In this document: positions 5,942-8,190 of the stretch, piece by piece
Numbering within the stretch: position 1 is the stretch's first letter
Layout of the letters: every line of letters starts with the position of its first letter
DNA from: Candidatus Omnitrophota bacterium
GTDB lineage: Bacteria > Omnitrophota > Gorgyraeia > Kaelpiales > Kaelpiaceae
Assembly: GCA_028717465.1 (NCBI GenBank)
Contig: JAQUNS010000023.1
Coordinates: forward strand, 1-8,190
Direction of reading: 5' to 3'
DNA: 8,190 nt
Made by a program: the position numbers and the translations under genes
The notes under the pieces: generated by a model
What the model saw: only the letters and a program-made list of their open reading frames with translations
What the model was told of the DNA's origin: nothing
The model's database searches: none

Positions 5942-5983
5942 CCCCTGCGCCCTGCACCCTGCACTCTGCATTCTTCATCTTTC
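5942..5983. repeat. Decaying 7-bp tandem repeat
   Basis: Four heptamers in phase (CCCCTGC, GCCCTGC, ACCCTGC, ACTCTGC; 5942-5969) are followed by two decayed ones (ATTCTTC, ATCTTTC; 5970-5983). The array ends at the base before the -35 box of the lpt promoter. On the other strand the units read GCAGGGT, and GCAGGGT also occurs near 253-259. Its effect on the promoter is unknown. Confidence 0.75.
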
Positions 5984-6012
5984 TTGACTAAAAAATATAG
6001 CCATGCTAGGAT
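5984..6012 (+). promoter_or_regulatory. Sigma70-like promoter with extended -10 for the lpt cluster
   Basis: TTGACT (5984-5989, five of six consensus bases) and TAGGAT (6007-6012, four of six) are 17 bases apart, and TGC directly before the -10 box gives an extended -10 element. The predicted start of transcription is about 6019, about 8 bases before the ATG at 6027, again leaving no room for a normal Shine-Dalgarno site. A GATAAT (6010-6015) is an alternative -10 box but would need a 20-base spacer. Confidence 0.7.
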
Positions 6013-6026
6013 AATCGGACTTCAAA

Positions 6027-6788
6027 ATGAAAATAATATTATTTATACTTATATTAAATTATCTTAGCGCAACCTCTTTTGCCCTAGAAGAGAAACTGAA
6101 CAGTTTTACTCTTACCGGTTACGATCAAAAAAACAATAAGAGATGGGAGATGGAAGGCGAGAATGCCGATTTAAACGGGGATGACATATTGCTAAACTCA
6201 ATAAAAGCAAAGCTTTACGAGGAAAAAGGCCCTGTAAATATAAAAGCTGACAAAGGGTTCTTGAATAGGTCAGAAAAGTTGGTGCATTTAGAAGACAATG
6301 TTATTATTGAGAACCATGAGGGCGACAAGCTCTATGCAGAAGTTTTGAATTGGGATCAGGATAATGAGCGTGTCTGGACAGATCTACCCATCAGGATTGT
6401 AAAAGATGAAAATGAAATAACAGGTGTCGGCGGCGAATTAGATACCAAGATGTCTAAGGCTGTAGTCAAAAAAGATGTTAAATTTCAGGCGATACCTCAG
6501 ACAATAGTAAAATCCGACGGGCCGCTTCAGATAGATTATACTAATAATGTGGCTGTGTTTGAAGATAATGTGCATGTTGTTGACAGAAGAGGAGAGTTGT
6601 TCTGCGATAAGCTTACGGTATATTTTGACCAGGAAAGAAAGGAAGTCACTAAAGCCCATGCATTAGGAAATGTTCGTTTAAAAAGAGGAAATTCCTGTAG
6701 CTATTCGGAAGAAGCTGTCTATGACATGACGGCCGGAATCATTAATCTTTTAGGCAATCCTAAGCTCGAGATATATCCCAAAGATTAG
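6027..6788 (+). CDS. Fused LptC-LptA periplasmic LPS transport protein
   Basis: This 253-residue protein carries LPS from the inner-membrane transporter across the periplasm. Residues 1-19 form a signal sequence with a plausible cleavage after SFA (17-19). Residues about 22-150 have the LptC pattern: FTLTGYDQKNNKRWEMEGENA, VNIKADKGFLNRSEKLVHLEDNV and a Td-type strand WTDLPIRIV, ending in ITGVGGELD. Residues about 155-253 have the LptA/OstA pattern: VFEDNVHVVDRRGELFCDKLTVYF and HALGNVRLK. LptC and LptA are normally separate proteins that form a continuous beta-jellyroll bridge, so this is a natural fusion of neighbouring subunits. If the signal is cleaved, LptC would be soluble rather than anchored, which would be unusual. 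It lies one base upstream of lptB. The start ATG has no Shine-Dalgarno site. The domain order is well supported; the fusion interpretation is inferred from the sequence pattern. Confidence 0.85.
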   Translation: MKIILFILILNYLSATSFALEEKLNSFTLTGYDQKNNKRWEMEGENADLNGDDILLNSIKAKLYEEKGPVNIKADKGFLNRSEKLVHLEDNVIIENHEGDKLYAEVLNWDQDNERVWTDLPIRIVKDENEITGVGGELDTKMSKAVVKKDVKFQAIPQTIVKSDGPLQIDYTNNVAVFEDNVHVVDRRGELFCDKLTVYFDQERKEVTKAHALGNVRLKRGNSCSYSEEAVYDMTAGIINLLGNPKLEIYPKD

Positions 6789-6789
6789 C

Positions 6790-7506
6790 ATGTTAAAAAT
6801 AGAAGGCCTGATAAAAGAATATAAAAAGAAAAGAGTTGTTAACGGAGTATCCCTTGCAGTGAGCGGTTCCGAAATAGTGGGGCTTCTAGGGCCTAACGGA
6901 GCCGGCAAAACCACGACATTTTATATGATAGTAGGGCTAATAAAACCTTATGGCGGGAAAGTATATTTTAAGAATTTAGATATAACCAGAATCCCTATGC
7001 ATATAAGGGCCGGGCTGGGGATAGGCTATCTTTCTCAGGAGCCGGCAGTCTTTGCTAACTTGAGCGTGGAGGACAATATTATGGCTGTACTCGAGACTTT
7101 AGATATCCATCCTAAAGAGAGGAGATTGCGGCTTGATATGCTGTTAGAAGAACTGAGGATATCGTACCTGTCAAAAAATAAAGCCTATACTCTTTCAGGC
7201 GGCGAGAGAAGAAGGCTGGAAATAACAAGAGCGCTGGCTGTTAACCCGTCATTTTTATTGCTGGATGAACCTTTTAGCGGAATAGACCCTATTGCGGTTG
7301 CTGAATGCCAGGATATAATACTGGAGTTGAAGGATAAAGGGATAGGCATACTTTTAACCGATCACAATGTCAGGGAGACTCTGGCAATAACAGACAGAGC
7401 CTACATAATATCGGAGGGAACTATTTTGCTTTCCGGAAGCGCAGACCACCTGATTAATGATGAAAAAGCAAAAAAAGTTTATCTCGGAGAAAGGTTTAGA
7501 ATGTAA
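6790..7506 (+). CDS. lptB: LPS export ABC transporter ATP-binding protein LptB
   Basis: This 238-residue cytoplasmic ATPase powers LPS extraction from the inner membrane by the LptB2FG complex. All ABC motifs are present: Walker A GPNGAGKTT (34-42), Q-loop Q83, signature LSGGERRR (135-142), Walker B FLLLDE (155-160) and H-loop H192. The specific LptB features FYMIVGLIKP (about 44-53), the YLSQEPAVF segment and the YLGERFRM C-terminus fit the family, and the length is usual (E. coli 241). It starts one base after the LptCA stop with no clear Shine-Dalgarno site, so translation is probably coupled. The partner permeases LptF/LptG are not in the window. Confidence 0.96.
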   Translation: MLKIEGLIKEYKKKRVVNGVSLAVSGSEIVGLLGPNGAGKTTTFYMIVGLIKPYGGKVYFKNLDITRIPMHIRAGLGIGYLSQEPAVFANLSVEDNIMAVLETLDIHPKERRLRLDMLLEELRISYLSKNKAYTLSGGERRRLEITRALAVNPSFLLLDEPFSGIDPIAVAECQDIILELKDKGIGILLTDHNVRETLAITDRAYIISEGTILLSGSADHLINDEKAKKVYLGERFRM

Positions 7507-7530
7507 TTTAATACCGAAAGGGGGGAATTG

Positions 7531-7842
7531 TTGAAACTGATAATAACAGGACGGCATTTAGATGTTACAGCAGCTTTGAAAAAATATGTATCGGAGAAAA
7601 TGTTAAAGCTGGATAAGTATGCCGATGATATAATACATGCCCATATTGTTCTGGAGCTTGAGAAGAGATTTTCTGTTGTAGAGGCAAACATAAGCTTAAA
7701 AAGGTGCCATATCACAGTGAAAGAAAAGAATGAAGATATGTATGCTGCTATTGATAAGTCTTTTGATGCTTTAAAGAAGCAGATCCTCAAGTATGAGAGC
7801 AGGCTGAAAGAGCGCCGTTATAAAAGCAAGGACATAGATTAG
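7531..7842 (+). CDS. hpf: Ribosome hibernation promoting factor, short form
   Basis: This protein of about 103 residues binds the 30S subunit near the decoding centre and silences or stabilises ribosomes in slow growth. The sequence KLIITGRHLDVTAALKKYVSEK, the LDKYADDIIHAHIVLELEK segment and the final MYAAIDKSFDALKKQILKYESRLKER helix match the S30EA family; it lacks the long C-terminal dimerisation domain, so it is a short-form HPF rather than long HPF. The start is one of two adjacent TTG codons. TTG at 7531 gives MKLIITG, aligning with MQLNITG of E. coli HPF, and puts the AAGGGGGG site (7518-7525) at a better distance than TTG at 7528. It is 24 bases after lptB. Its stop directly abuts the trigger factor ATG. 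Confidence 0.93.
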   Translation: MKLIITGRHLDVTAALKKYVSEKMLKLDKYADDIIHAHIVLELEKRFSVVEANISLKRCHITVKEKNEDMYAAIDKSFDALKKQILKYESRLKERRYKSKDID

Positions 7843-8190
7843 ATGAAAATAAAGATAAAAAGAATAAGCAGTGTCGAAATAGAATTAGATGTTTTTTTAG
7901 CTGAATCTGAAATCAATTCCATAAAAAGCAGTTTGGAATCTGAATGGCAGAAAGAGTCTGCTATTGCCGGCTACAGGAAAGGCAAGGCGCCATTGAGCCT
8001 GGTTTTTAAAAAATACAGCAGGGAGATCAAGCAGGATTTGCAGGACAGGATAGTGTCTGCTTTCTATAAAAAGCTCTCAAGGAGTCAAAATTGGATCCAA
8101 TATCTCCGGCTGTTGTTCTAGGCGTTGAAGAAGATATTAACGGCGGCTATAAATTCAAACTTGGCATAGAAGAAAAGCCGGAAGTTAAAA
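7843..8190 (+). pseudogene. tig: Trigger factor, frameshifted and cut by the window edge
   Basis: The N-terminus is the ribosome-binding domain of trigger factor, a ribosome-associated folding chaperone for nascent chains: the key loop region reads AGYRKGKAPLSLVFKKY (about 43-59, family GFRxGKxP), followed by EIKQDLQDRIVSAFYKK. After Y75-K-K the frame goes wrong and stops at 8119-8121. In the -1 frame from 8073 the family sequence resumes at once (ALKESKLDPISPAVVLG...) and stays open to the window end. One added A in the A5 run at 8068-8072 would restore the frame exactly. The cause could be a sequencing/assembly error in a homopolymer, a true mutation, or slippage at AAAAAG. The ATG abuts the HPF stop and AAGGA (7828-7832) precedes it. 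The C-terminal domains lie outside the window. Confidence 0.88.

Noticed and set aside
8068..8084. Programmed -1 frameshift like dnaX
   Set aside because: The heptamer is T AAA AAG rather than A AAA AAG, there is no upstream Shine-Dalgarno stimulator in place and no strong downstream stem visible; an indel is simpler. It is kept as an open alternative in the finding.

Overview
The window looks like chromosomal DNA of an uncultured Gram-negative bacterium of the PVC superphylum, most plausibly Omnitrophota (Candidatus Omnitrophica). This is inference from three things: a PVC-type small basic protein (3726-3980), LPS-export genes that require an outer membrane, and an AT-rich, lysine-rich coding style with gene-free gaps full of short repeats and hairpins. 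No rRNA, tRNA or mobile-element gene was seen.

All genes are on the + strand, in two clusters. Left (1-658): a gene-free, repeat-rich stretch. It begins inside a 47-bp tandem array with a hairpin in every unit. A diverged unit with different stems follows, then CTAACC-rich DNA, a perfect 19-bp inverted repeat, and three 24-bp tandem repeats. A sigma70-like promoter (622-650) ends 8 bases before the first gene, so that message is probably leaderless.

Cluster 1 (659-5679): a GAF/HD-GYP protein with a degenerate HD motif, a small winged-helix protein, a lipoprotein, a membrane-anchored SPOR protein, the small basic protein, 3-dehydroquinate synthase (aroB), a stand-alone EF-Tu domain-II-like protein and a stand-alone Lrp/AsnC ligand-binding (RAM) domain. 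The first five genes overlap or nearly abut. The later ones are 22-46 bases apart, and the small basic protein, EF-like and RAM genes have strong Shine-Dalgarno sites. The cluster mixes signalling/envelope genes with aromatic biosynthesis and small regulatory domains, and no single pathway ties them together.

A 347-bp gap (5680-6026) holds a decaying heptamer repeat that runs up to a second promoter (TTGACT-N17-TAGGAT with an extended TG). Cluster 2 (6027 to the window end) is a fused LptC-LptA periplasmic protein, LptB ATPase, a short ribosome hibernation factor (HPF) and trigger factor. LptCA and LptB serve LPS transport to the outer membrane; HPF and trigger factor act on ribosomes and nascent chains. 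The trigger factor reading frame is broken by an apparent one-base loss in an A run at 8068-8072, and the gene runs off the right edge.

Most notable: the LptC-LptA fusion, the trigger factor frameshift, two operon heads with almost no 5' leader, the missing HD histidine in the HD-GYP protein, and the hairpin repeats at the left edge. No clearly new multi-gene system was found.
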